From: DATIJJ01 sp035478255
GTDB lineage: Bacteria; Pseudomonadota; Gammaproteobacteria; DSM-16500
Reading direction: 5' to 3'
NCBI GenBank assembly: GCA_035478255.1
Contig: DATIJV010000096.1
Coordinates: 1-33,001, forward strand
Length of the DNA stretch: 33,001 nt
The notes beneath the pieces were generated by a model, which did no database searches, was not told where the DNA came from, and was given only the letters and a program-made list of their open reading frames with translations. Positions 7,249-15,807 of the stretch are shown in pieces; position 1 is the first letter of the stretch; each line of letters starts with the position of its first letter. Position numbers and translations under genes: made by a program.

Positions 7249-9561
7249 TTATCCAAAATTAGCACCGAGTGAAAAATCGAAAAACTTCGTATCGTCACCT
7301 GGTTTTGGATTTAATGCTTTCGCAAAACTTAAGTCAATTAAACCCAAAGGTGTCAACCAGTCGGCTTCAATACCCATGCCATATCGCGGACCGCCTGAGC
7401 CTGTGCCATTATAACGCCGATTGTTGAATGTATTATAAACATTCCCGCCATCAACAAACAGTGTTGTGCGCAAATTATCCGAAATATAGTTGGGGAAAAT
7501 AATACCCACACTGCCGTCTATCAGAACATTACCGCCTGTCGGGTCTGTATTGGAATCTTTCGGGCCCAGCGTATTACCTTCATATCCTCGAATAGAACCT
7601 ATACCGCCTGCATAAAAATTCTTGAAGAATGGATAATCCTGGGAACCGCTAAACGCCGTACCATAACCCAAATCCCCTCTTGCAGTCGCAATAAATTTAT
7701 CCGTAATGGGGTGATACCATTTGCCGTTATAACCCAGCGTGTAATATTTTAAAGATTTGTGCGTCACGGGAAGATATAAGTTAGCACTGATTGTTTGCAT
7801 AGCACCAATCGTCGGGAAAATCGCTTTATCACGACTATCACGCGATAAACCTGCAATTAAGTCAACTTGCTGGTAATGACGTCCATTATCATGCACAAAA
7901 GCCTGGACTTGTTGTGAAACAGAATTAGACAATCGAATTAAAGTTTGTTCGTAACCATACCCTAATTGCAAGGTATTAAATATATTTTGCTCTTGCCCCA
8001 ACGGGATACCATAAATCACGGATGCCGCATATTGGTCGCTGTTATAACTGCGTGTCAGATTGGCTGCTCTCGGATCTGTTTTGGATGCAGATATATTGAT
8101 ATTTCGACTAATCCCATCAGGCGTGTAATAAGGATCAATAAAGTTCAAACCAAAATATTTCTGATAGCGGCTGCTTGTTGCATTCAGCCCCAGTGTTTCC
8201 CCCGTTCCCAGAAAATTCTTTTGATTTAAACCCGCACCTAAAATGAGATGATCCAGCTGTGAATAGCCAATGCTGAATGTTGCCTGCGCTGCGTTTTCTT
8301 CTTTGACTTTATAATTTACGTCAACATTATCATCCGTACCTGCAACTGGTTCTACGCTCATATCGACATTACGAATATACGGCAGCAAACTTAAACGATG
8401 TTTTGATTCTTCCAGCCTGCCTGTGGAAACAGGCGCGCCTTCCATTTGCTGTATTTCACGGCGTAACGCTTCATCATTTGTTTTGGAATTATCCGTAAAA
8501 TAAATATGACGGACATATGCACGTTTTCCAGGTTTGACTGTAAAGGTAAGAAAAACTTCTCTCGCTGCATCATCTACTTTAGGCTGCACAGAAACAACGG
8601 TGAAAATATAACCTTTATTACCGAGTGCATCGCTAATCGCTTTTTGCCCATCCATAACAGCCTGGCGCGAGAAAGTCGAGCCCGGTTTGATATTCACTTT
8701 TTGTATCAATTCTTCACGTGGAACAATCGTATCTCCCACAACATTGATGCCTTTGACTTTATAAATTTCTCCTTCATCCACCACGATCGTTAAAAATATG
8801 GATTTACGATCAGGTGTAATAGCTGCCTGGGCAGATTTAACAGTAAATTTAAAATATCCGCGATCCATGTAATAGTTACGCAGTTTTTCAAGACTTGAAT
8901 CCAGTTTTTCCTGAGAATAGCGATCAGTCTGGGTGAAAAATGCTACAATTCCGGGGGTCGTTAAATCCAGTTGTTTATCCAGAGTACCTTCACTAAAAAC
9001 GTGATTACCAATGATATTGATTTTTCTGACTTTGGCAATTAATCCTTCTGAAATTTCGATTTTTACCAGAACGCGATTGCGGCTCATCTGACTGACATTC
9101 ACATCGACGCGCGCATTATAACGCCCGACTGAATAATATTGATCTAATAAACTTTGTTTGATTTTTTCTAAAATGACTTCATTGTAAACGCGCCCTTCTG
9201 CAACACCCACTCCGCGTATTACGCCCGTCAATTTATCAGTAGGAATAGAAGAGTTGCCTGAAATTTTTAATTGGCCGATAGTCGGGCGCTCAACGACTTT
9301 AATGATAAGTGTATTACCTTCACGCGCCAGAGAGATATGATCAAAAAAGCCGGTTTGATACAGCGCACTGATAATGGCGCCGGTTTTTTCAGGACGTAAA
9401 ACTTCGCCTGTTTTAATCGGTAAATAACTGTAAACCGTTTCGTCAGAAATGCGCTGCAAGCCTTCTATAGAAATTTTTCTAACGACGAATGTGTCTGCTG
9501 CGCAGACTTTCGTAAACAACACACTGAGTAATAATATGACCAGGATAATTCTATTTTTCAT
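7249..9561 (-). CDS. bamA: Outer membrane protein assembly factor BamA
   Basis: Central Omp85 protein that folds beta-barrel proteins into the outer membrane. A signal peptide (MKNRIILVILLLSVLFTKVCA) is followed by five POTRA domains (about residues 20-420) and a C-terminal 16-strand barrel. The conserved loop 6 motif is present as GSIRGYEGN, and the chain ends in FSLGANFG, a typical outer-membrane C-terminus. I chose the start at 9561; an in-frame ATG three codons upstream (9570) is possible because neither has a strong ribosome binding site. In many relatives rseP lies directly upstream, but here cdsA does. Confidence 0.96.
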   Translation of the reverse strand: MKNRIILVILLLSVLFTKVCAADTFVVRKISIEGLQRISDETVYSYLPIKTGEVLRPEKTGAIISALYQTGFFDHISLAREGNTLIIKVVERPTIGQLKISGNSSIPTDKLTGVIRGVGVAEGRVYNEVILEKIKQSLLDQYYSVGRYNARVDVNVSQMSRNRVLVKIEISEGLIAKVRKINIIGNHVFSEGTLDKQLDLTTPGIVAFFTQTDRYSQEKLDSSLEKLRNYYMDRGYFKFTVKSAQAAITPDRKSIFLTIVVDEGEIYKVKGINVVGDTIVPREELIQKVNIKPGSTFSRQAVMDGQKAISDALGNKGYIFTVVSVQPKVDDAAREVFLTFTVKPGKRAYVRHIYFTDNSKTNDEALRREIQQMEGAPVSTGRLEESKHRLSLLPYIRNVDMSVEPVAGTDDNVDVNYKVKEENAAQATFSIGYSQLDHLILGAGLNQKNFLGTGETLGLNATSSRYQKYFGLNFIDPYYTPDGISRNINISASKTDPRAANLTRSYNSDQYAASVIYGIPLGQEQNIFNTLQLGYGYEQTLIRLSNSVSQQVQAFVHDNGRHYQQVDLIAGLSRDSRDKAIFPTIGAMQTISANLYLPVTHKSLKYYTLGYNGKWYHPITDKFIATARGDLGYGTAFSGSQDYPFFKNFYAGGIGSIRGYEGNTLGPKDSNTDPTGGNVLIDGSVGIIFPNYISDNLRTTLFVDGGNVYNTFNNRRYNGTGSGGPRYGMGIEADWLTPLGLIDLSFAKALNPKPGDDTKFFDFSLGANFG

Positions 9562-9622
9562 AGCAACCATTTCTTATTGTTCGCAAAACAGAGCGCCATT
9601 ATCCAGACTTTTAGTCTTAGTC

Positions 9623-10435
9623 TCAAGAGAATATTTTCTGCATAAGATCTGTACTAAAAAGAAAAACTGGCGCCGCTGCTGTCAGACTATCGATCCGATC
9701 AAGAATGCCGCCATGACCCGGGATCAACCGGCCTGAATCCTTCAAACCCTCGTTCCGTTTCAGCATGCTTTCAAACAAATCGCCCACCACTGAAAATAAA
9801 ACTGTAACAATTGTAATCAGACACGCAAATAACCATAATCGATGAGAAGCCTGTACCCAATATAAGGTAGCGACTGTAATAATCAATGTGACCACTAATG
9901 CTCCTGCTAATCCCTCCCAGGTTTTACCGGGACTGACTTCTGGCGCAATTTTAGTTTTTCCCCATAATTTTCCGGCAAAATATGCACCGGAATCTGCGCC
10001 CCATATTAAAACGAACAGGAATAATAAAATATAAACGCCGCTTTCTGGAATATTGCGAATAAAATTAATTGCGAGCCAGCAGGGAATCAGCACCATCCAC
10101 CCCATCAAGCCGCGTATCGTGATGCTTTTGCTCCATGTGTGAGTGAACTTGGGATAAAAAATAACGAGTAATAACGCCAGCAGCCACCAAACAAAAGACC
10201 CAATAATAATGCCGGGAATATAAAGCCACATGGAACCGATCAGCAAAAATAACAAAATAACAGGATAGATAAAACTATATTTTAATTGCTTGACACCCAT
10301 GAGAAATGACCATTCCCAGGCAGCCCATAATACAATGATCGCTGTGAATAAACAAAATGCCTTAGGAGAAAGTTTCAGAACCAGCAAAATAAAAACTGGA
10401 ATCAACACAATCGCTGTAAGAATACGTTTAAGCAT
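9623..10435 (-). CDS. cdsA: Phosphatidate cytidylyltransferase
   Basis: Integral membrane enzyme that makes CDP-diacylglycerol from phosphatidic acid and CTP for phospholipid synthesis. The 270-residue protein has about eight hydrophobic segments and the full CDS signature near the C-terminus (SMLKRNEGLKDSGRLIPGHG, then GILDR), with the conserved Lys-Asp and Asp-Arg. It starts 30 bases after uppS, in the common frr-uppS-cdsA order. After it come only 61 bases and then bamA. The dxr and rseP genes, frequent here in other gammaproteobacteria, are missing. Confidence 0.96.
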   Translation of the reverse strand: MLKRILTAIVLIPVFILLVLKLSPKAFCLFTAIIVLWAAWEWSFLMGVKQLKYSFIYPVILLFLLIGSMWLYIPGIIIGSFVWWLLALLLVIFYPKFTHTWSKSITIRGLMGWMVLIPCWLAINFIRNIPESGVYILLFLFVLIWGADSGAYFAGKLWGKTKIAPEVSPGKTWEGLAGALVVTLIITVATLYWVQASHRLWLFACLITIVTVLFSVVGDLFESMLKRNEGLKDSGRLIPGHGGILDRIDSLTAAAPVFLFSTDLMQKIFS

Positions 10436-10465
10436 GTTTTATTTACCTTTGTTCGTAATATTTTA

Positions 10466-11191
10466 CTAAACAAGCTGTTCGCTGATATACCCAAAACGGC
10501 GCTCACGATTGACATAAAACGTCAGCGCTTTTTCTAACTCTTCCACATTAAAATCCGGCCAGTAAACATTTGTAAAATACAGTTCGCTATAAGCGAGCTG
10601 CCACAAAAGAAAATTACTGATACGCTGCTCACCCCCGGTCCTGATTAAAAGATCAGGCAACGGCAAACAAGCTGTCGCTAATTTATTTTCAATCAGTTCG
10701 GACGAAATTTGCTGACTGGTCAATCGGCCTTGTTCGATATCAGAAGCCAGTTTACGGACTGCATCAGTTATTTCCCACTGTCCACCATAATTTGCTGCAA
10801 TCACTAAAGTTAATCCTGTATTGCTAACCGTTAATTGCTCTGCTTCTTGCATATATTGCTGCAGTTTTTTATCGAAGCGCGTACGATCTCCAATAAAATA
10901 CAATTTAATATTTTGTTCATGCAATTTTTTTGCTTCACGTTCCAGCGCGGAAATAAACAAATCCATCAAATAATTGACTTCTTGCTCCGGCCGGCGCCAA
11001 TTTTCACTGCTGAATGCAAACAATGTCAAAACTTCAATTTTTTTTTCGGCACAGGCTTTTACAATTTGCTTAACTGCATCAACACCGGCTTTATGTCCCG
11101 CTGCGCGCGGCAGCATGCGCTGCTTGGCCCAGCGGCCATTGCCATCCATAATAATCGCTATATGCCGCGGTAAAGGAGGTGATGCATTCAT
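10466..11191 (-). CDS. uppS: Undecaprenyl diphosphate synthase
   Basis: Cis-prenyltransferase that extends farnesyl diphosphate with isopentenyl diphosphate to C55, the lipid carrier for cell-wall and O-antigen precursors. The N-terminal HIAIIMDGNGRWAKQR carries the catalytic Asp, and LTLFAFSSENWRRP and the late PDLLIRTGGEQRISNFLLWQ are diagnostic. Length is 241 residues. It begins only five bases after frr, so the two are almost certainly co-transcribed. Confidence 0.97.
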   Translation of the reverse strand: MNASPPLPRHIAIIMDGNGRWAKQRMLPRAAGHKAGVDAVKQIVKACAEKKIEVLTLFAFSSENWRRPEQEVNYLMDLFISALEREAKKLHEQNIKLYFIGDRTRFDKKLQQYMQEAEQLTVSNTGLTLVIAANYGGQWEITDAVRKLASDIEQGRLTSQQISSELIENKLATACLPLPDLLIRTGGEQRISNFLLWQLAYSELYFTNVYWPDFNVEELEKALTFYVNRERRFGYISEQLV

Positions 11192-11196
11192 GTAAA

Positions 11197-11751
11197 TTAA
11201 ATCGCCATTAAATCGGTTTCTTTCGCAGTCAGTAAGTGGTCTACTTCCACAATAAATTTATCAGTTAATTTCTGCACAGAATCTGTCATGCGGCGTTCTT
11301 CATCTTCTGCAATTTCTTTGTTTTTAAGTGATTCTTTTAAAGCAGTATTTGCATCACGACGCGCATTACGGATACTGACCCGCGCATTTTCCGCTTCATT
11401 ACGCACAATTTTAATTAAATCTTTGCGGCGCTCTTCAGTTAAAGCTGGCAAGGGAACACGAATTAATTCTCCAGCCGCAGCGGGATTCAACCCCAGGCCC
11501 GATGTCATGATTGCTTTTTCAATCACAGAAGTCATGCGTTTTTCCCAAGGTGTAATAATCAGGGTGCGCGCATCACCTATTGTGATATTGGCCACTTGAC
11601 TCAGCGGAGTTTCATTGCCGTAATAATCTACGCGAATGCTTTCCAATAAGCTGGGATGGGCCCGCCCTGTTCGCAATTTTGAGGTTTCATGCTTAAATGC
11701 TTCAATGCTTTTTTGCATACGAATTTCTGCTTCTTTCAATACGTTTTGCAT
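11197..11751 (-). CDS. frr: Ribosome recycling factor
   Basis: Acts with EF-G to split post-termination ribosomes. The 184-residue protein matches the family along its length: the N-terminal helix with KLRTGRAHPSLLE, VDYYGNETPLSQVANI, the TPWEKRM segment, and RVPLPALTEERRKDLIK. It lies ten bases after pyrH and five before uppS, in the conserved pyrH-frr-uppS order. Confidence 0.97.
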   Translation of the reverse strand: MQNVLKEAEIRMQKSIEAFKHETSKLRTGRAHPSLLESIRVDYYGNETPLSQVANITIGDARTLIITPWEKRMTSVIEKAIMTSGLGLNPAAAGELIRVPLPALTEERRKDLIKIVRNEAENARVSIRNARRDANTALKESLKNKEIAEDEERRMTDSVQKLTDKFIVEVDHLLTAKETDLMAI

Positions 11752-11761
11752 ATCGATTTTC

Positions 11762-12481
11762 CTAATGTACTAATGTTCCTACATCTTCGCCGAAAATAAT
11801 TTGCTGCAGCGCGTCAGGTTTATTCATATTAAATACGCGTAAGGGTAATCTGTTATCGCGGCAGAGTAAAATAGCATTCAAATCCATCACGCCCAGGCGC
11901 TGTTCCAATATTTCATCATAAGTTAATACACTATAACGCTTGGCTTTGGGGTTTTTGATAGGATCGGCAGCAAACACACCATCTACTTTTGTAGCTTTCA
12001 TGACAATATCAGCTGCTATTTCAATGCCGCGCAAAGCTGCTGCCGAATCCGTTGTCACTAAAGGATTGCCGGTCCCACCCACAAAAATGACAACCTGGCC
12101 TTTTCCCAGCGCTTTTTTTGCTTTATTCCGATCATAAAAATCGACTAAACCAGGCACGGGCAAAGCAGACATGACTTTAACAGGAATGGAGTTTTTTTCA
12201 AATGCATCGCGTAAAGCTAAACCGTTAATTACAGTAGCCAGCATGCCCATTTGGTCCGCTGTGACGCGATCAAATCCGGTCAATTCTGCACCGCGAATCA
12301 AATTACCGCCGCCAATAACGAGAGCTATTTGTACACCGGTTTTGATGGCATTCGCGATTTCTTCACTCATACGGATGAGTTTTGCCGGATCGATACCAAA
12401 AGGATGATCGCCTTGCAAAGCTTCTCCGCTGAGCTTAAGTAAAATACGATGATAGATAGGTTGTCCTGTTTGTGTGCTCAT
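11762..12481 (-). CDS. pyrH: UMP kinase
   Basis: Amino-acid-kinase-fold enzyme that phosphorylates UMP to UDP, essential for pyrimidine nucleotides. I chose the start at 12481 (MSTQTGQPIY), preceded by GGAAG, rather than the longer frame to 12532. Family motifs are RILLKLSGEAL at the N-terminus, IALVIGGGNLIRG, TADQMGMLATVINGLAL written here as ADQMGMLATVINGL, and VFVGGTGNP-like VIFVGGTGNP. Length is 239 residues. Two repeats separate it from tsf. Confidence 0.96.
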   Translation of the reverse strand: MSTQTGQPIYHRILLKLSGEALQGDHPFGIDPAKLIRMSEEIANAIKTGVQIALVIGGGNLIRGAELTGFDRVTADQMGMLATVINGLALRDAFEKNSIPVKVMSALPVPGLVDFYDRNKAKKALGKGQVVIFVGGTGNPLVTTDSAAALRGIEIAADIVMKATKVDGVFAADPIKNPKAKRYSVLTYDEILEQRLGVMDLNAILLCRDNRLPLRVFNMNKPDALQQIIFGEDVGTLVH

Positions 12482-12512
12482 TATTGACTTCCATAAACAA
12501 ACGCTGTGCTTG

Positions 12513-12562
12513 CATAAATGGGTGGTGGGCACGGCTGAAAAGCGCCTTTGCCCACCCTACAT
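12513..12562. repeat. Family C short hairpin repeat, copy 2
   Basis: Contains GGGTGGTGGGC, then GGCTGAAAAGCGCC, then TTGCCCACCCTACAT. The GGGTGGGC-type arms pair across a loop with an inner GGC/GCC stem. It lies just upstream of pyrH and side by side with the family A repeat. Confidence 0.75.
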
Positions 12563-12597
12563 TCTGTAACATAAGTTTTTCATAACAACTTGTCTAA

Positions 12598-12735
12598 CCT
12601 CCTTCCCCTTTCCCCTTCCTCCAAGCGAAAAGCACGCTTGGAGGAAGGGGGACGTTCTAATTTAGCACATCTGTATCCGAGCGTCCCCCTTCCTCCACAC
12701 GCTTTTTGTGGAGGAAGGGGAAAGGGGAAGGAGGT
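12598..12735. repeat. Family A long inverted repeat, copy 2
   Basis: The best-preserved copy of this family. Its terminal arms (about 26 bp, 12598-12623 and 12710-12735) are perfect inverted repeats of the CT-rich sequence CCTCCTTCCCCTTTCCCCTT and its continuation. Each half also holds its own hairpin (CCTCCAAGC with GCTTGGAGG on the left; CCTCCACAC with GTGGAGG on the right), and the centre has GGACG facing CGTCC. It can fold either as one long cruciform or as two stem-loops. It lies between tsf and pyrH and has the form of a non-autonomous MITE. Confidence 0.85.
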
Positions 12736-12759
12736 ATTAAAAATTAACTTTACAGTGTA

Positions 12760-13641
12760 TTAGCTCCCATGGACCTGCGCCATCACTGCTTCAACAAAAT
12801 CTTCCGATTCCTTTTCAATCCCTTCGCCTACTTCAAAACGGGCAAAACTCATCACTTTCGCGCGATGTTTATTAAGCAAGCTGGAAACCAGCACATCAGG
12901 ATCTTTAATAAATGGCTGTCCAACCAGGCTGATTTCATCCAGGTATTTCTTCAGTTTGCCCGCCACCATTTTTTCAATAATATCTTGAGATTTCCCGCTG
13001 CCCGCTGCTTGCGCCATATAAATTTCTTTTTCTTTGGCGATCACATCGGCCTGTACTTCTGCTGGAGTCGTAACCAGCGGTTTGCTGGCAGCGATATGCA
13101 TGGCAATATCTTTTGCTAACTCAGGATTTTCAACATCAAGTTCCACTAGCACACCAATACGGCTGCCATGTAAATAAGTACCCACGGTAGTTTTTGCATT
13201 GATTGTTGCCAGTCTTCTGATATTGATATTTTCACCCACTTTAGCAATTAATGCCTGACGCGCTTCATCTACTGTCGCAGTCGTTCCCGCTAAAGGCAGA
13301 CTTGCGAGCGTCTGAATATCTTTTGCTTTTGCCGCAAGCGCTGTTTTGGCGACAGCATCAGCAAATGCAAGGAAGCTTTCATCCCGCGCTACAAAATCTG
13401 TTTCACTGTTAGTTTCCAGCAGGGATGCTTGTTTGCCATCGTCAGAGGTTTTAATGATAACAATACCTTCGGCTGCAACACGGCTAGCTTTTTTATTGGC
13501 CTTTGCAAGACCGGTTTTGCGCAATTCTTCAATAGCGAGCTCCATATTGCCCGCTGTTGTTTCCAGCGCTTTTTTGCATTCCATCATGCCTGCGCCTGTA
13601 CGCTCACGTAACTCTTTGACTTGTGCTGCAGTGACTGCCAT
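12760..13641 (-). CDS. tsf: Translation elongation factor Ts
   Basis: Nucleotide exchange factor for EF-Tu. The 293-residue protein opens with the UBA-like domain (VKELRERTGAGMMECKKAL) and continues with the EF-Ts core, including SLLETNSETDFVARDESF and GVLVELDVENPELAKDIAMH. It lies 46 bases after rpsB in the conserved rpsB-tsf operon and is preceded by AGGAGTG. Downstream, two repeats separate it from pyrH, so pyrH may have its own promoter. Confidence 0.97.
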   Translation of the reverse strand: MAVTAAQVKELRERTGAGMMECKKALETTAGNMELAIEELRKTGLAKANKKASRVAAEGIVIIKTSDDGKQASLLETNSETDFVARDESFLAFADAVAKTALAAKAKDIQTLASLPLAGTTATVDEARQALIAKVGENINIRRLATINAKTTVGTYLHGSRIGVLVELDVENPELAKDIAMHIAASKPLVTTPAEVQADVIAKEKEIYMAQAAGSGKSQDIIEKMVAGKLKKYLDEISLVGQPFIKDPDVLVSSLLNKHRAKVMSFARFEVGEGIEKESEDFVEAVMAQVHGS

Positions 13642-13687
13642 AAAAAATCACTCCTGATTATTGGGTTTATTGAAGTACGAGAAGTTA

Positions 13688-14464
13688 TTATTGTTCGCTT
13701 GATTCATCATCAACGTTTGTTGGTTTGGTAGTCACTTCAACTTCAATGAATTCATCTTCTGCCTGGCTGATGTCAGGATTGCTTGCACGTCCCTCCAAAA
13801 TACAAGTAGAAACAGCTTGTGTGTATAATTGAATAGAACGAATGGAATCGTCATTTCCAGGAATAATATAATTCACGCCTGCAGGACTATTGTTGGTATC
13901 AACAATACCTATTACTGGAATACCTAGACGATTAGCTTCTGCGATTGCAATTTTTTCATGCCCGACATCAATGACAAATAAAGCGTCAGGTAAACCACCC
14001 ATATTTTTGATACCGCCCAAGCTTCGTTCTAATTTATCTTTTTCGCGGGTCAACTGCAGGATTTCTTTTTTGTTTAAACGTCCGAAATTATTTTTTTCGA
14101 ACATGCTTTCCAACTCTTTCAAACGTCGAATGGACTGACGAATGGTTTTGTAATTGGTCAACATTCCGCCCAGCCAGCGATGATTGACGAAAGGCATAAA
14201 GCAGCGCTGCGCTTCTTCTTTAATAATATCTTGGGCCGCGTTTTTAGTTCCTACAAACAAAATTTTGCCTTTTTTGGCCGCGATTCCGCCCATAAAGTTC
14301 AGTGCGTCTTTGAATAGGAGAACAGTTTTTTCTAAATTGATGATATGAATTTTGTTACGAGCGCCAAAGATGTATTCGCCCATCTTTGGGTTCCAGTGAC
14401 AGGTTTGATGTCCAAAATGCACGCCTGCTTTTAACATGTCACGCATACTAACGGATGATGCCAT
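13688..14464 (-). CDS. rpsB: 30S ribosomal protein S2
   Basis: Small-subunit protein needed for S1 binding and initiation. The 258-residue chain has the family landmarks MRDMLKAGVHFGHQTCHWNPKM, GTKNAAQDIIKEEAQRC, NHRWLGGMLTNYKTIRQS, PDALFVIDVGHEKIA and PVIGIVDTNNSP. An acidic C-terminal tail follows. It is the first gene of rpsB-tsf, preceded by AGAGGAA, a structured leader and a promoter shared with the divergent sodB region. Confidence 0.98.
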   Translation of the reverse strand: MASSVSMRDMLKAGVHFGHQTCHWNPKMGEYIFGARNKIHIINLEKTVLLFKDALNFMGGIAAKKGKILFVGTKNAAQDIIKEEAQRCFMPFVNHRWLGGMLTNYKTIRQSIRRLKELESMFEKNNFGRLNKKEILQLTREKDKLERSLGGIKNMGGLPDALFVIDVGHEKIAIAEANRLGIPVIGIVDTNNSPAGVNYIIPGNDDSIRSIQLYTQAVSTCILEGRASNPDISQAEDEFIEVEVTTKPTNVDDESSEQ

Positions 14465-14493
14465 TTTGAGTTCCTCTTATTGGGTTAGACCTC

Positions 14494-14556
14494 CACATAT
14501 CTCATTTGCCAACCTGGTTTTCTCCCCGGGCACCCGGCAAATGGGCAGGATATGTG
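14494..14556 (-). promoter_or_regulatory. rpsB leader stem-loop, probable S2 autoregulatory site
   Basis: Two nested perfect 8-bp stems precede rpsB on its strand. The outer is CACATATC (read on the plus strand, 14494-14501) against GATATGTG (14549-14556). The inner is CATTTGCC (14503-14510) against GGCAAATG (14536-14543), and it encloses a G/C-rich core. In gammaproteobacteria S2 represses its own operon through a conserved structured rpsB leader. Assignment to that mechanism is inference from position and shape. Confidence 0.65.
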
Positions 14557-14587
14557 TGCGGATTTTAAAAAATATTTAGAGCTGGCT

Positions 14588-14616
14588 TTTATAACACAGT
14601 TAATCGGCTTTGTCCA
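14588..14616 (-). promoter_or_regulatory. Promoter of rpsB-tsf
   Basis: On the minus strand, TGGACA (14611-14616) and TATAAA (14588-14593) are separated by exactly 17 bp. Transcription from here would include the leader stem-loop. Confidence 0.65.
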
Positions 14617-14671
14617 CGGGGGAAAAGCTATTTAACCTAAGTTATGGATAAGAACCTAGATTATTTAACCC

Positions 14672-14700
14672 TTGCATTCACATTCTATCGTTCTTACACT
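14672..14700 (+). promoter_or_regulatory. Promoter of sodB
   Basis: TTGCAT (14672-14677), a 17-bp spacer and TACACT (14695-14700), about 29 bases upstream of the sodB start. It is back to back with the rpsB promoter. Confidence 0.55.
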
Positions 14701-14728
14701 TTCATCATTTACCCAGGAGAAAACAATA

Positions 14729-15310
14729 ATGGCCCATGAACTGCCCAAACTACCCTATTCATTAGATGCTCTTCAACCTTACATTTCCAAAGAAACTTTA
14801 GAATATCATTATGGCAAACATCATCAGGCTTATGTCACTAATTTAAATAATTTAATTAAAAATACCGAATTTGAAAATGCGACACTGGAAGAAACTATCA
14901 AAAAATCCAGCGGCGGGATATTTAATAATGCTGCTCAAGTGTGGAACCATACCTTTTATTGGCATTGCATGGCCCCGAATGCACACGCCGAACCCACAGG
15001 AAAATTAGCTGATGCCATCAAGAAAAAGTTTGGTTCGCTGGATGAATTTAAAAAATTATTCAGTCAAACGGCGATTTCAACATTTGGCTCAGGCTGGGGC
15101 TGGCTTGCCAAGAATGCCGCGGGGGAATTAGAAATTATCAGCACGAGTAATGCGGGCACACCCATGACGCAAGATAAAAAAGCGTTATTGACTTGCGATG
15201 TGTGGGAACATGCCTATTATATTGATTATCGGAACGCACGCCCGAATTATGTTGAAAATTTCTGGAAGCTGGTGAATTGGGATTTTGTTGAAAAGAATTT
15301 TTCAGAATAA
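14729..15310 (+). CDS. sodB: Superoxide dismutase, Fe type
   Basis: Cytoplasmic dismutation of superoxide to peroxide and oxygen. I chose the start at 14729 (MAHELPKLPY) because AGGAG lies nine bases upstream and the protein then has the normal 193 residues. The metal ligands are in EYHYGKHH, WNHTFYW and DVWEHAYY (Asp and His). The context AAQVWNHTFYWHCMAPN and FGSGWGWL is typical of the iron-dependent rather than the manganese-dependent form. It is a single-gene unit, with a family B hairpin after its stop. Confidence 0.97.
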   Translation: MAHELPKLPYSLDALQPYISKETLEYHYGKHHQAYVTNLNNLIKNTEFENATLEETIKKSSGGIFNNAAQVWNHTFYWHCMAPNAHAEPTGKLADAIKKKFGSLDEFKKLFSQTAISTFGSGWGWLAKNAAGELEIISTSNAGTPMTQDKKALLTCDVWEHAYYIDYRNARPNYVENFWKLVNWDFVEKNFSE

Positions 15311-15338
15311 ACAATTTTTTTCTGTCTCATTTGGGTAG

Positions 15339-15404
15339 ATCGCGGACATTAACTCACTCTAAATTCGCAAAAAGCGCGAATTAAGAGTGAGTAAATTCCG
15401 CGAT
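15339..15404. repeat. Family B hairpin repeat, copy 3
   Basis: A palindrome like copy 1, but with outer arms ATCGCGGAC and TTCCGCGAT. The C-to-G change on the left is matched by a G-to-C change on the right. The conserved GGGGCTGAGCTATTAC flank follows (to 15430). It sits between the convergent sodB and cbpM. Confidence 0.85.
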
Positions 15405-15464
15405 GACAACAAATGGGGCTGAGCTATTACCACTTTACGCGGTCTTCAAGCTTTTTCTGATACT

Positions 15465-15800
15465 TCATGATGAAATATCCGGGTTAAAATATTTATTTAA
15501 AACATTTAACTCATTTTGCAAACTCTCTATCTGTTCCAGCAAATCAATCGCCAACGCAATACCTGCATGGTTCACTTCAAGATCATGATGCAAATGTACT
15601 GCCGTGCGAACCACTTGCAATTGATGGGAATCAAACCGCCAGGTTGCAATTGAATTTCCTTGAGGTTCTATGGTGCCATAGGAAATTAATTCGAGAATAA
15701 AGTCAGGCGTTGTATGATAGGCATGACACAACTCTTCCAATCCGAGATCTCGTAACGGCTCAGACGTTTTAACAGCGATTGAATGATCTTTCCGTGTCAT
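15465..15800 (-). CDS. cbpM: CbpM-type chaperone modulator
   Basis: MerR-like small protein of 111 residues that in E. coli binds the J-domain of CbpA and blocks its co-chaperone and DNA-binding activity. Features are LGLEELCHAYHTTPDFILELISYGTIEP, then a helical part ending in leucine-rich heptads (IDLLEQIESLQNELNVL). It follows cbpA by seven bases, the standard cbpA-cbpM arrangement. Family assignment rests on this context and overall pattern. Confidence 0.88.
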   Translation of the reverse strand: MTRKDHSIAVKTSEPLRDLGLEELCHAYHTTPDFILELISYGTIEPQGNSIATWRFDSHQLQVVRTAVHLHHDLEVNHAGIALAIDLLEQIESLQNELNVLNKYFNPDISS

Positions 15801-15807
15801 AAACTAA

